Assembly: GCA_965199005.1 (NCBI GenBank)
Contig: CBDAQK010000001.1
Coordinates: 1,178,001-1,242,000, forward strand
DNA length: 64,000 bases
DNA from: LMUY01 sp965199005
GTDB lineage: Bacteria; Pseudomonadota; Alphaproteobacteria; Acetobacterales; Acetobacteraceae
Reading direction: 5' to 3'
Part shown: positions 26,679 to 34,309 of the stretch, one piece after another
Layout: each line of letters starts with the position of its first letter
Position numbering within the stretch: the first letter of the stretch is position 1
Notes under the pieces: model-generated
What the model saw: the letters and a program-made list of their open reading frames with translations, nothing else
What the model was told of the DNA's origin: nothing
The model's database searches: none
Translations under genes and position numbers: made by a program

Positions 26679-27612
26679 GTTCGACCTCCCGTGCCGCGTC
26701 CAGACCGAGCATGAGGCGCAGATTCTGCACCGCAGCTCCGGATGCGCCTTTCCCTAGATTGTCCAACCGCGCCACCAGGACGGCGTGGCTATGGGCCGGA
26801 TAGGCATAGACCCGCAACTCCATCCCGTCGGTGTCGTTGAGCGCCTCCGGTTCCAGCTTTCCCCCTGGTGCGGGCGGAAGGACCCGGATCGCCGGGGCGT
26901 GCCCGTAATAAGCGGTCAAAACGTCCGTGAGGTCCTGCCCGGACGGACGGCCCGGCAGCGTATCCAGGTGCAAGGGAATGGAGACCAGCATCCCCTGCCG
27001 GAAATGCCCGACCGAAGGCACGAAGATCGGGCGCCGGGTGAGCATGGCATAGCGCTGCAGTTCCGGGACGTGCTTGTGCTCCATCCCCAGGGCATACAGT
27101 TCGAACGCGGGGCCACCCGTCGCCTCATGCGCCTCGATCATGCTGCGGCCCCCGCCGGAATAGCCGCTGACCGCATTCACGCTGATCGGATGGTCGGCCG
27201 GCAAGAGGCCCGCCGCAACCAGCGGGCGCAGCAGCGTGATGGCACCGGTGGGGTAGCAGCCCGGGTTGGCGACGCGGGGGGCGCGGGCGATACGCTCGGC
27301 CTGGCCAGCCTCGAGTTCGGGCACGCCGTAAACCCAGTCGGGGTCGACGCGATGCGCCGTGCTGGCGTCCAGCAGCTTGGGCGCGTCGGCGCCGAGGGAG
27401 GCGGCAAGCGCCGCCGATTCCCGCGCGGCCTCGTCGTGCAGGCAGAGAATCGCGGTATCGACGCGCGCCATCATGTCTTGCCGGGCCGAGGGGTCCTTAC
27501 GGTGCGCCGGGTCGATGGATCGGACGGCGACGCCGGGAACGTCGCGCAGACGCTCGCGGATGCCCAAGCCCGTGGTGCCAGCCTCGCCATCGATGAATAC
27601 GGAATAGGTCAT
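26668..27612 (-). CDS. argC: N-acetyl-gamma-glutamyl-phosphate reductase (type 2)
   Basis: Reduces N-acetylglutamyl phosphate to the semialdehyde in arginine synthesis, with NADPH. 314 residues, typical of the shorter type 2 form. FIDGEAGTTGLGIRERL is the nucleotide-binding start. The catalytic Cys is in VANPGCYPTGAI, followed by NAVSGYSGGGRSMIE and GMEHKHVPELQ. ATG at 27612 is preceded by GGAGGCGAG. It heads a likely unit argC, gamma-CA-like gene, lipoprotein gene. Confidence 0.96.
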   Translation of the reverse strand: MTYSVFIDGEAGTTGLGIRERLRDVPGVAVRSIDPAHRKDPSARQDMMARVDTAILCLHDEAARESAALAASLGADAPKLLDASTAHRVDPDWVYGVPELEAGQAERIARAPRVANPGCYPTGAITLLRPLVAAGLLPADHPISVNAVSGYSGGGRSMIEAHEATGGPAFELYALGMEHKHVPELQRYAMLTRRPIFVPSVGHFRQGMLVSIPLHLDTLPGRPSGQDLTDVLTAYYGHAPAIRVLPPAPGGKLEPEALNDTDGMELRVYAYPAHSHAVLVARLDNLGKGASGAAVQNLRLMLGLDAAREVELAG

Positions 27613-27772
27613 GCGCTCGCCTCCGGGCCGGATGGTGGGGGCGATTGGGCATGCCGCGCAAGAGAGGGCACGGAATGGCTGCCGTGAGAGAAGGGGGCAG
27701 CCGGAACGCGGGGCCTCTTTGCCTTCCCCAGTCCCCCGCGCCATAGTTCGCGGCCAACCCGCCAGGTGCCGA

Positions 27773-27894
27773 ATGAGCGACGCCAACCAAGAGGTCTTGG
27801 ATTACCTCCGCGCCAATTTGCACGGGTGGACGGAAAGTTAGACCGCCTCGCCACCGACAACCGCGAGATAAAGCAACGCCTGACGACCGATTAA
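27773..27894 (+). pseudogene. Frameshifted small coiled-coil protein gene
   Basis: An ATG at 27773 opens MSDANQEVLDYLRANLHG and then stops at TAG 27839-27841. The +1 frame (codons from 27823 to TAA at 27892) continues as RVDGKLDRLATDNREIKQRL. Together they resemble small alphaproteobacterial proteins of the plan MSD..VL..LR...V..L..D.REIK.RL. One base difference would restore about 39 residues. The remainder of the 365-base gap between argC and rpsI (27613-27977) shows no other gene, only GC-rich sequence. Confidence 0.5.
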
Positions 27895-27977
27895 CCCGGT
27901 CCGGCGGCTGTCCGGCGGGCCACGCATCTACGGCGGCCGGATCATAGCAACCCGGCCACCTGACGAGATCTCGACGC

Positions 27978-28487
27978 CTACCGCTTGGAGAACTGGTACG
28001 ACCGGCGGGCCTTGGCCTTGCCGTATTTCTTCCGTTCGACCACGCGGCTATCGCGCGTCAGGAAGCCAGCCAGCTTCAGGATGCCGCGGAGCTCCGGCTC
28101 GTAATACGTCAGCGCCCGGCTGATGCCGTGGCGCAGCGCACCCGCCTGACCCGACAGCCCGCCGCCATTCACCGTGCAGAACACGTCGAACTGGTTGTAG
28201 CGGTCGGCGATCAGGAAGGGCTGGGTGATCAGCATCCGCAGCACGGGGCGGGCGAAATACGTCGTCACCGTCTTGCCGTTGACGTTGATGTCGCCCTTGC
28301 CGGGCTTGATCCAGACGCGAGCAATGGCGTTCTTGCGGCGGCCCGTGGCGTAGGACCGGCCCAGCGCGTCCCGCTTCGGCTCGACGCGCACCGCAGCCGC
28401 CGCGGCAGGCGATGGGACGACGCCGGCGACAGCGAAGTCCTTGAGGTCGGCGAGCGTACCCGTCCGGGTCTCCATTGTGTCGGACAT
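27978..28487 (-). CDS. rpsI: 30S ribosomal protein S9
   Basis: 169 residues; binds 16S rRNA in the head of the small subunit. A roughly 40-residue Ala/Pro-rich N-terminal extension precedes the conserved body. The body begins SYATGRRKNAIARVWIKPGKGDINVNG and continues VFCTVNGGGLSGQAGALRHGISRALTYYEPELR. It ends with the invariant basic tail KYGKAKARRSYQFSKR. The ATG overlaps the rplM stop (TGATG), giving the universal rplM-rpsI order. Confidence 0.98.
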   Translation of the reverse strand: MSDTMETRTGTLADLKDFAVAGVVPSPAAAAAVRVEPKRDALGRSYATGRRKNAIARVWIKPGKGDINVNGKTVTTYFARPVLRMLITQPFLIADRYNQFDVFCTVNGGGLSGQAGALRHGISRALTYYEPELRGILKLAGFLTRDSRVVERKKYGKAKARRSYQFSKR

Positions 28488-28951
28488 CAGACCCTCGTGT
28501 TCTTGCGGTTGAGTGCAGCCACGTCCAGCTTTTGAGGCTGCTGACCCTCATGTTTATGATCGGGGCCGGCATAGACATACAGATGCTTCATCTGCGCCCG
28601 CTGCAACGGGCCGCGGGTGATCATCCGCTCCACTGCCTTTTCGATAACCCGCTCCGGATGCCGCCCGGTCAGGATGGCGCGGACGGACCGGCCCTTGATG
28701 CCCCCTGGGAAGCCGGTGTGGTAATAGAATACCGATTGGTCGGCCTTCTTGCCGGTCACGCGGATCTTCTCGGCGTTGACCACCACGATGTTGTCACCGC
28801 AATCGACATGCGGCGTAAATTGCGGCTTGTGCTTGCCACGCAGCCGCAGGGCGATGATCGATGCAAGCCGCCCCAGTACCAGACCGTCCGCGTCAATCAG
28901 CGTCCAGTTTTTGGTGACGTCCGCGGGCTTCAGTGAAACCGTCGTCTTCAT
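28487..28951 (-). CDS. rplM: 50S ribosomal protein L13
   Basis: 154 residues, early-assembly protein of the large subunit. NWTLIDADGLVLGRLASIIALRLRGKHKPQFTPHVDCGDNIVVVNAEKIRVTGKKADQ, FYYHTGFPGGIKGRS and GMLP-equivalent RGPLQRAQMKHLYVYAGPDHKHEGQQP are diagnostic. ATG at 28951 gives the usual MKTTVSLKPADV start. It is divergent from the gene at 29080, with a palindrome in between. Confidence 0.98.
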   Translation of the reverse strand: MKTTVSLKPADVTKNWTLIDADGLVLGRLASIIALRLRGKHKPQFTPHVDCGDNIVVVNAEKIRVTGKKADQSVFYYHTGFPGGIKGRSVRAILTGRHPERVIEKAVERMITRGPLQRAQMKHLYVYAGPDHKHEGQQPQKLDVAALNRKNTRV

Positions 28952-29020
28952 AAGCAAATTCCGTCAGCGTCAGGGAGCGGTGTATCGGCGTTGAGGCCGG
29001 CAGAGTCAAGGGCTAGCCTA

Positions 29021-29040
29021 TGTGGTATCATGATACCACA
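29021..29040. promoter_or_regulatory. Perfect 20-bp palindrome, candidate operator
   Basis: TGTGGTATCATGATACCACA reads the same on both strands. It lies 70 bases upstream of rplM on one side and 39 bases upstream of the oxidoreductase-like gene at 29080 on the other, where a dimeric repressor could bind. No adjacent regulator gene suggests the binder. Confidence 0.5.
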
Positions 29041-29079
29041 GGGTTCTCGCGCCCGCCTTCCCCCCTATGATGCGCCGTC

Positions 29080-29934
29080 ATGACGATACACATCATCGGC
29101 GCGTCCGGGCGATCCGGCACCGCTCTATGCCGCTCGCTTGCCGCTGACGAGGTCGGTTACGTGCCCGTCGTGCGCAATGCGGCCAAATTCCTGGCCACGG
29201 GCCTGCCCGGCCAGCCTGCGGTCGCCGATCTGCGGCGCCCGCGGGCCCTCCGCCAGGCGCTGAAGGGTGCCGATGTCGTGGTGTCCTGTGCCCATGCGCG
29301 CCACACCGCAGCCATCCTCGATGCCGCACCCGACACCGTCCGCCACTTCGTCCTGCTCGGGAGCACCCGAAAGTTCACCCGATGGCCCGATGCGCATGGT
29401 CTGGGGGTACTGGCGGGGGAGGCCGCGTTCCGCGAATCGTCCCGGGTTGGGGTGATGCTGCACCCGACGATGATCTACGGCGCGGAGGGGGAGGACAACG
29501 TCCAACGGCTTGTCCGTCTCCTCAGGCGGCTGCCATTCGTGCCGCTGCCCGGCGGCGGGAAGGCTCTGGTGCGGCCGATCTATCAGGGCGACGTCACACG
29601 CTCGATCCGCGCGGCCATCGACACGGTCTGGTACCGGCCGGAAACCATCATCTTGGCAGGGGCGGACCGCGCCCGCTACGCCGACTTCATCCGGATGGTG
29701 GCCCACGCCGCCGGGCTGCCACCGCCCCGGATCGTGCCGCTTTCCGCCTCGCTGCTCCGCCTGGCAGCGCCGCTCACCCGCCTCGTCCCAGGCGTGCCGA
29801 CGATCCGCCGGGCCGAAATACAGCGGCTGCTGGAGGATAAAAGCTGGGGGATCGACCCGATGCGCCGCCAATTGGGTGTGGTGCCGATTGGCCTCGCCGA
29901 GGGGCTTTCACGCACCTTCGTCGGCGCGTCCTAG
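29080..29934 (+). CDS. NAD(P)-binding protein, atypical short-chain dehydrogenase family
   Basis: 284 residues. The N-terminal Rossmann motif IIGASGRSGTALCRSL, followed by GADVVVSCA and HFVLLGSTRKFTR, marks an extended or atypical SDR (NmrA/complex-I-NDUFA9-like). HPTMIYGAEGEDNV holds a Tyr in the usual position without the full YxxxK. The C-terminal part (FIRMVAHAAGLPPPRIVPLS) is the substrate-binding subdomain seen in nucleotide-sugar epimerase-like proteins. The function cannot be fixed. Its last four bases overlap the convergent chemoreceptor gene. Confidence 0.8.
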   Translation: MTIHIIGASGRSGTALCRSLAADEVGYVPVVRNAAKFLATGLPGQPAVADLRRPRALRQALKGADVVVSCAHARHTAAILDAAPDTVRHFVLLGSTRKFTRWPDAHGLGVLAGEAAFRESSRVGVMLHPTMIYGAEGEDNVQRLVRLLRRLPFVPLPGGGKALVRPIYQGDVTRSIRAAIDTVWYRPETIILAGADRARYADFIRMVAHAAGLPPPRIVPLSASLLRLAAPLTRLVPGVPTIRRAEIQRLLEDKSWGIDPMRRQLGVVPIGLAEGLSRTFVGAS

Positions 29935-31832
29935 GCTGCCGCCAATTGCGGCGGCATCTCGTCGGTTGCGTCGCCGATATGGGTCAGAAGCTCCCGCAAG
30001 TGGGTTCGCTCCTCATCGCCCAAGGGTGGCTGGAGCTGCAGCGCATCGCCGCCGGCGTCGGTAACACGGACGCAAACACTGTCCAGGCCGGCGCCCAGCC
30101 GCAATAGACCCGGCGCCCCCAGGTTCGCTTCAAACCCTGGGGTGAAGCTCACGGCAACCTCGGACGTGAAAACCGCCTCGCCGACGCGCACGACCCCCTC
30201 GATCTCAAGCTGAGCGGGCGTGGTAACCGCCTCGAGACGGTGGAACTCGCCCGCCTTGATGGTTCCGACAAATTGCAGGAAGGCGGAGACCTCCCCGCGC
30301 AAATCGGTCCCGTGTTGCGACAGGCGGCCGGCTTCGGCGGCGATCGCGCGCAGATTGCCCGCCCCTTCCCGAGTCCGCCCTCCAATCGCGGCTAAAGCAC
30401 GCTCCACAGTCGCGGCATTGACGGAGATTTCCCAAATGCTGCACCACATGCTGGTCGACGCATCCTCCTGCAAGGCAACGGCCCCCGCGATCGAGGCGCT
30501 CAGCTGGTGCACGTGCTGCGCAGACACGTCGATCGCCGTGATAGAGGCCCGGGCGGCCGCGGTCATTGCCACGATGCTGGCAATCCGTTGCTCGACGCTC
30601 TTCGCCTCTTGCGCGCTGCGCTGTGCCAATAGGCGGATTTCGTTGGCCACGACCGCAAACCCGGCACCCGCCGGGCCAGCCCGCGCCGCCTCGATCGTCG
30701 CGTTGATTGCAAGCATCTTCGTCTCACTTGCCACAGAGCCGATGAGAACCGTCACGGCAGCAATTTCGTCGGCAACATGGTCAAGGGTATGCATCTGGAT
30801 GTTGGCGGCCCGGGTCTCCTCCAGGGCCGCCTTGGCACGCTGCTCGGTCTGCGCCGCCTGCTCGCGAATGCCAACGATGGCTTCGCTCAGGGCCTTGGAC
30901 GCGGCGCTGGCCTCCGCAATCCGGGCGACCACCTGCTCGATCTCCTGGTTCATGTCCCGCTCGCTGCGCAACAGCGTATCGGCATCGATCAGCAGACCGT
31001 CGGCCTTGTGCATCATCCCGACAGACGAGTCGGAGACGATTTTGAACACCCCGCCAATGCTGCGGCCGAACCGCTGCACGAAGGCGTCGATCTCCTGTTG
31101 ATGCTGATCCTGTGCTGCGTGTTCTGCGGCCTGCTGGTCCAGCAACTTGCGGTTCTCGGCCAGGCTCGCGGCGATGGCGGCCTGCATGATCCCGAGCGAG
31201 CGCAGCAAATTCGCCGTCTCGCTCCGCCCCCGCGGCCGGATGTGGTTGGCCAGGTTGCCGCCGGCGATCGCCTCCGCAATCCGGACCGCAGCGCGCACCT
31301 GCGGCAAGATCGACCGGGTCAGCATGACGGTGATCAGGAAGGCCGCCGCCACGGACAGGCCAATCGCCTCCCAGGTATGGTGATCCGTCGAAACCAGCAC
31401 GTCGCCGACCACCCGGCGCAAATGGTAGCCGTCTCCGGCATAGATTTCGACGGCGGTGTCGAAATCGTCTTCGGCTGCCGCAAAGGCCTCCGTGCGCGCG
31501 GGGCCGTGCAGGCCAGGAACGTCCATGAGCAACTGATGCAGCCCGGCCGCAGCTTTCTTCCCGCCCGGTGACAACGCGCGGCCTTCCGCAACCACGATGT
31601 TCTCGAGCGCATCTTTCAGATGGTCTGCCGCCGCCTCCTCTGGCAGCGATGCGGCCACCGCGACGTCATTCTGCGCCGAGCGCAGATAGCTCATCGCGAG
31701 AAAGGCGTCGTCATACAGACGAACGCTCAGCGCACCGAGTTCTTGCTCTGCCAGCCGGCTATAGACGCCCAAGCCGACCGTCATCACGGTCAACGCCAGG
31801 CAGCCTAGGAGAATTTTGAACCGTATGCGCAA
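29931..31832 (-). CDS. Methyl-accepting chemotaxis protein with C-terminal extension
   Basis: 633-residue transmembrane chemoreceptor. TM1 lies near residues 7-25, followed by a roughly 130-residue periplasmic, mostly helical sensor region. TM2 is near 156-175 and a HAMP domain near 177-225. The cytoplasmic coiled coil carries the conserved tip IGSVASETKMLAINATIEAARAGPAGAGFAVVANEIRLLAQ. About 95 residues follow the signalling domain (HRLEAVTTPAQLEIEGVV onward), a beta-rich region that could be PilZ-like; that is a guess. The only near-cognate start after the upstream in-frame stop is TTG at 31832, with a poor ribosome site. It follows the cupredoxin gene by 46 bases and is probably the last gene of that operon. 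Confidence 0.88.
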   Translation of the reverse strand: MRIRFKILLGCLALTVMTVGLGVYSRLAEQELGALSVRLYDDAFLAMSYLRSAQNDVAVAASLPEEAAADHLKDALENIVVAEGRALSPGGKKAAAGLHQLLMDVPGLHGPARTEAFAAAEDDFDTAVEIYAGDGYHLRRVVGDVLVSTDHHTWEAIGLSVAAAFLITVMLTRSILPQVRAAVRIAEAIAGGNLANHIRPRGRSETANLLRSLGIMQAAIAASLAENRKLLDQQAAEHAAQDQHQQEIDAFVQRFGRSIGGVFKIVSDSSVGMMHKADGLLIDADTLLRSERDMNQEIEQVVARIAEASAASKALSEAIVGIREQAAQTEQRAKAALEETRAANIQMHTLDHVADEIAAVTVLIGSVASETKMLAINATIEAARAGPAGAGFAVVANEIRLLAQRSAQEAKSVEQRIASIVAMTAAARASITAIDVSAQHVHQLSASIAGAVALQEDASTSMWCSIWEISVNAATVERALAAIGGRTREGAGNLRAIAAEAGRLSQHGTDLRGEVSAFLQFVGTIKAGEFHRLEAVTTPAQLEIEGVVRVGEAVFTSEVAVSFTPGFEANLGAPGLLRLGAGLDSVCVRVTDAGGDALQLQPPLGDEERTHLRELLTHIGDATDEMPPQLAAA

Positions 31833-31878
31833 GTCGCTAATCCGGAAGGGGAGGGGCTCCGGCGAGGCGTGCCGTTAC

Positions 31879-32220
31879 TTATTCGACTGTCACGGCAAGA
31901 TGCATCCGCGGGTGTATTTCGCATTGAACATCGAACGTGCCCGTCACCGGGAACGTTATACTGATCGTGTCACCTGGCGCTTGCTCGGCACTTTCGAAGT
32001 GGAAGGCGGCGGTCTTGACGAAAACCTGGTGGTTGAAGGCGTCGTCATTGGTGAACCGCACCGCGTCCCCGTGCTTTATGTGCAGTTCGGCAGCGCTGAA
32101 GGCGCGATGGGACTGGATGATTGTGACGACATTGGCCGCCGCCGCCCGCAACAAAGGGGCGCCGGCCGCCAGGCCAACTCCAGCCAGGCCGAGGCATACC
32201 AAATCGGATCGGCGGCTCAC
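31879..32220 (-). CDS. Exported cupredoxin (plastocyanin-like copper protein)
   Basis: 113-residue periplasmic type I copper protein. The N-terminus SRRSDLVCLGLAGVGLAAGAPLLRAAA is a twin-arginine-like or Sec signal. The copper ligands are visible: His in FNHQVFV, then CEIHPRM giving Cys, His and Met. This is the pattern of small blue copper proteins annotated as plastocyanin-like or methylamine-utilisation cupredoxins. GTG at 32220 overlaps the hemoglobin stop as GTGA, so the two are translationally coupled. It probably carries one electron in the periplasm; its partner is likely the neighbouring heme protein or an unknown redox protein. Confidence 0.88.
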   Translation of the reverse strand: MSRRSDLVCLGLAGVGLAAGAPLLRAAAANVVTIIQSHRAFSAAELHIKHGDAVRFTNDDAFNHQVFVKTAAFHFESAEQAPGDTISITFPVTGTFDVQCEIHPRMHLAVTVE

Positions 32221-32636
32221 CTCGACACCACGTTGCGCTCCATCGGCGCCAAGATCGCCATGAGCCGGTTCTGCGTATGATAGCCAACGCCAACCGCCTC
32301 CATGGCATCCTGCAAATCTTCGGCGAGCGCATTGAACTGGGCCTGGTTGACCTCGAGCCCGCGATGCGCGGCCGTCATGTCGCGCCCCGTATACGCGCAC
32401 CCGCCCCCGGTCAGCTGGCAAAGCTGCGCCGCCAGCATCTTCTTGAAGCGGTCCATGTTGGTATCCTCGAAGGTCTTGGAGACTCGGGGATCGGCAAGAA
32501 AGCGCGCGGTCGCGTTGTCAACGAGGCGTTCTATGCCAGGTTGACCGCCCATATCGTCATAGAGTGCTGCCTCCGCCCGCGGCGCTGCCGCCAAGAGGAT
32601 CGAAGCGAGGGCAACGAGTGCAGTCCAACGAGACAT
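32217..32636 (-). CDS. Exported group 1 truncated hemoglobin
   Basis: 139 residues with a cleavable signal peptide (ALVALASILLAAAPRAEA), which is unusual for hemoglobins and places it in the periplasm. The globin part starts LYDDMGGQPGIERLVDNATARFLADPRV. It contains FEDTNMDRFKKMLAAQLCQLTGGGCAYTGRDMTAAHRGLEVNQAQFNALAEDL, with the proximal His in AAHRGL. This is typical of truncated hemoglobins annotated as group 1, which bind O2 or NO. Two Cys residues (LCQ, GGCAY) could form a disulfide or ligand. ATG at 32636 has AAGG upstream. It lies 19 bases after the DUF3034 gene. Confidence 0.92.
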   Translation of the reverse strand: MSRWTALVALASILLAAAPRAEAALYDDMGGQPGIERLVDNATARFLADPRVSKTFEDTNMDRFKKMLAAQLCQLTGGGCAYTGRDMTAAHRGLEVNQAQFNALAEDLQDAMEAVGVGYHTQNRLMAILAPMERNVVSR

Positions 32637-32655
32637 CGGGAAGGCCTTTCTGGCG

Positions 32656-33534
32656 TTAGAAGCCGGCTTGGAGGGACAGGTAGACACCGTTTTGACCCGT
32701 TTGCCGGGCAATCGAGCCGAGCCCGACGTAAGCAAGGGTGGCCGACAGGTTTTTGGTGAAGAAATAGGCAAGGAAGGCATCCACGGCCGGCCCTTCCTTG
32801 GCGAAGCGCAAATTGTTCGGCTTGGTCCGCACTTCGGCGCCGATGGCCAGTTTGCGCGTGATGAGATACGCGGCGGAGCCCTCGAATTCGAAGCTATAGC
32901 CAGCGTCGCGGTCACCGCCGAAGCCGAGCAGTCCGAATTGGTTCGCCTTGGTCAGGCGGACGGTGGCATCGACCAGCAGGCTCTGCGCGAGGAACAGCTT
33001 GGTCGCGGCCACATACATGTCCACGCCGCGGTTCGACTTCGCCCCGAGGGCATGCAACACGGCCTGGTTGCCCGTCGTCTTGAACTCCGTCCCGGCCGCG
33101 ATCTGCGGCAACCAGCTATCTTGGTCGTAGACCGCATTGCCGAGCAGACGAACCTTCAGCCCGAGGATGTCCTCGTTGAAGGCGTAACCGTTGCCGATCC
33201 CAAGTTTGCCGCCGGTGGAACCCGTGTCGAACAACTCATGCGCGTAGGACAGTTCGACGCGGTCGAAGAGCCCAACCGCAGCGCCGCCGCTGCCAAGGGT
33301 GAATTGCGGTAGCCGGACATAGGTGCCGTGAATGTTGCCGCCCACCGAATCCTGCGTGCCATAGCCGGTGATCAGCGCCCACGGCACCAGCCCGCCGCCA
33401 CCGGCACCCTCCAGCTGACTGACGCCTGCGGTCGCGAGAAGGCGGCCACTATCCATCGTTTGTGCGGCAACGGAGCTGGCCAGGCCGGGCAAACAAGCGG
33501 CGGCAAGAGCCAGGATTTTTAGAAAATGACGCAT
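32656..33534 (-). CDS. DUF3034 family outer membrane beta-barrel protein
   Basis: 292 residues with a signal peptide (FLKILALAAACLPGLASSVAAQ). The DUF3034 pattern is clear: GRLLATAGVSQLEGAGGGGLVPWALITGYGT, then amphipathic strands such as YVRLPQFTLGSGGAAVGLFDRVELSYAHELFDTG. It ends AYVGLGSIARQTGQNGVYLSLQAGF with a C-terminal aromatic residue, as in outer membrane barrels. The function is unknown. It is the first gene of an operon with hemoglobin, cupredoxin and chemoreceptor genes. A ribosome site is not obvious; the ATG at 33534 starts the signal peptide directly. Confidence 0.88.
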   Translation of the reverse strand: MRHFLKILALAAACLPGLASSVAAQTMDSGRLLATAGVSQLEGAGGGGLVPWALITGYGTQDSVGGNIHGTYVRLPQFTLGSGGAAVGLFDRVELSYAHELFDTGSTGGKLGIGNGYAFNEDILGLKVRLLGNAVYDQDSWLPQIAAGTEFKTTGNQAVLHALGAKSNRGVDMYVAATKLFLAQSLLVDATVRLTKANQFGLLGFGGDRDAGYSFEFEGSAAYLITRKLAIGAEVRTKPNNLRFAKEGPAVDAFLAYFFTKNLSATLAYVGLGSIARQTGQNGVYLSLQAGF

Positions 33535-33630
33535 GACCGCAAGTATGCGGCTGTGGAGTAAAAGCGCGGTTAACCAAACGGTTGGGTTGCTAAGGTGCTC
33601 TGAAACGCCCGTTTACTTGGCGCACAAACC

Positions 33631-34296
33631 TCACCGCCCGCGCGACAGCCGCTTTTCGTACCACTCCACAAGCCGAGTCATCGGGAATAGTAACATAAAA
33701 TAAATAACCGCCACGGCCGTATAGACTTCCAGCGGGCGGAACGTGTCGCCGGTAATCAGCGTGCCCTGATACAGCAAGTCCGGAACCGCGATCGTCGAAA
33801 CCAGCGAGGTATTCTTGAGCTGGATAATCGACTGGTTGAGAAAAGGCGGCACCATGCGGCGGACCGCTTGCGGCAAGATGACCAGGCGCATCACATACCA
33901 GCGGTGCAGGCCGAGCGCACGGGCGGCGTCCCACTGCCCCCGCTCGATCGACGCGATCCCGCCGCGGAAGATTTCCGCATAGAACGCGGCAGTATAGAGC
34001 GATAGCACCAGCGTCGCGGCGACCACGGCGGGGATCTGGATGTTCACGATCACCGGCAGGGCATAATAGAACCAGATGATCTGCACGAGCAGCGGGGTGC
34101 ACCGGAACACCTCGATGAGTGCCACCAGTGGAAGGTTCACGAGGCGCGAGCGGGACAGCCGGCCAAGCCCGATCAGCAGGCCGAGCAACAGCCCCAGCAA
34201 CACGGTGCCGATGGTGTAGGCAATCGTCACCTCCACCCCTACGACGAAGAGGTGGGTGTAACGCAGAAGGAAGCCGAAGCTCCACTGGTATCCCAT
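33631..34296 (-). CDS. Polar amino acid ABC transporter permease (HisM type)
   Basis: 221-residue inner membrane permease with about five spans. The EAA loop that contacts the ATPase is RGQWDAARALGLHRWYVMRLVILPQA, and the early motif FRCTPLLVQIIWFYYALP is typical of HisM/GltK proteins. It is the last gene of the liv operon, 13 bases after its binding protein. The second permease and the ATPase of a polar-amino-acid system are not encoded in this operon. It could form a homodimer and use an ATPase from elsewhere, or possibly LivF/LivG, though cross-family use would be unusual. Confidence 0.9.
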   Translation of the reverse strand: MGYQWSFGFLLRYTHLFVVGVEVTIAYTIGTVLLGLLLGLLIGLGRLSRSRLVNLPLVALIEVFRCTPLLVQIIWFYYALPVIVNIQIPAVVAATLVLSLYTAAFYAEIFRGGIASIERGQWDAARALGLHRWYVMRLVILPQAVRRMVPPFLNQSIIQLKNTSLVSTIAVPDLLYQGTLITGDTFRPLEVYTAVAVIYFMLLFPMTRLVEWYEKRLSRGR

Positions 34297-34309
34297 CAGG
34301 CCATGCGGG

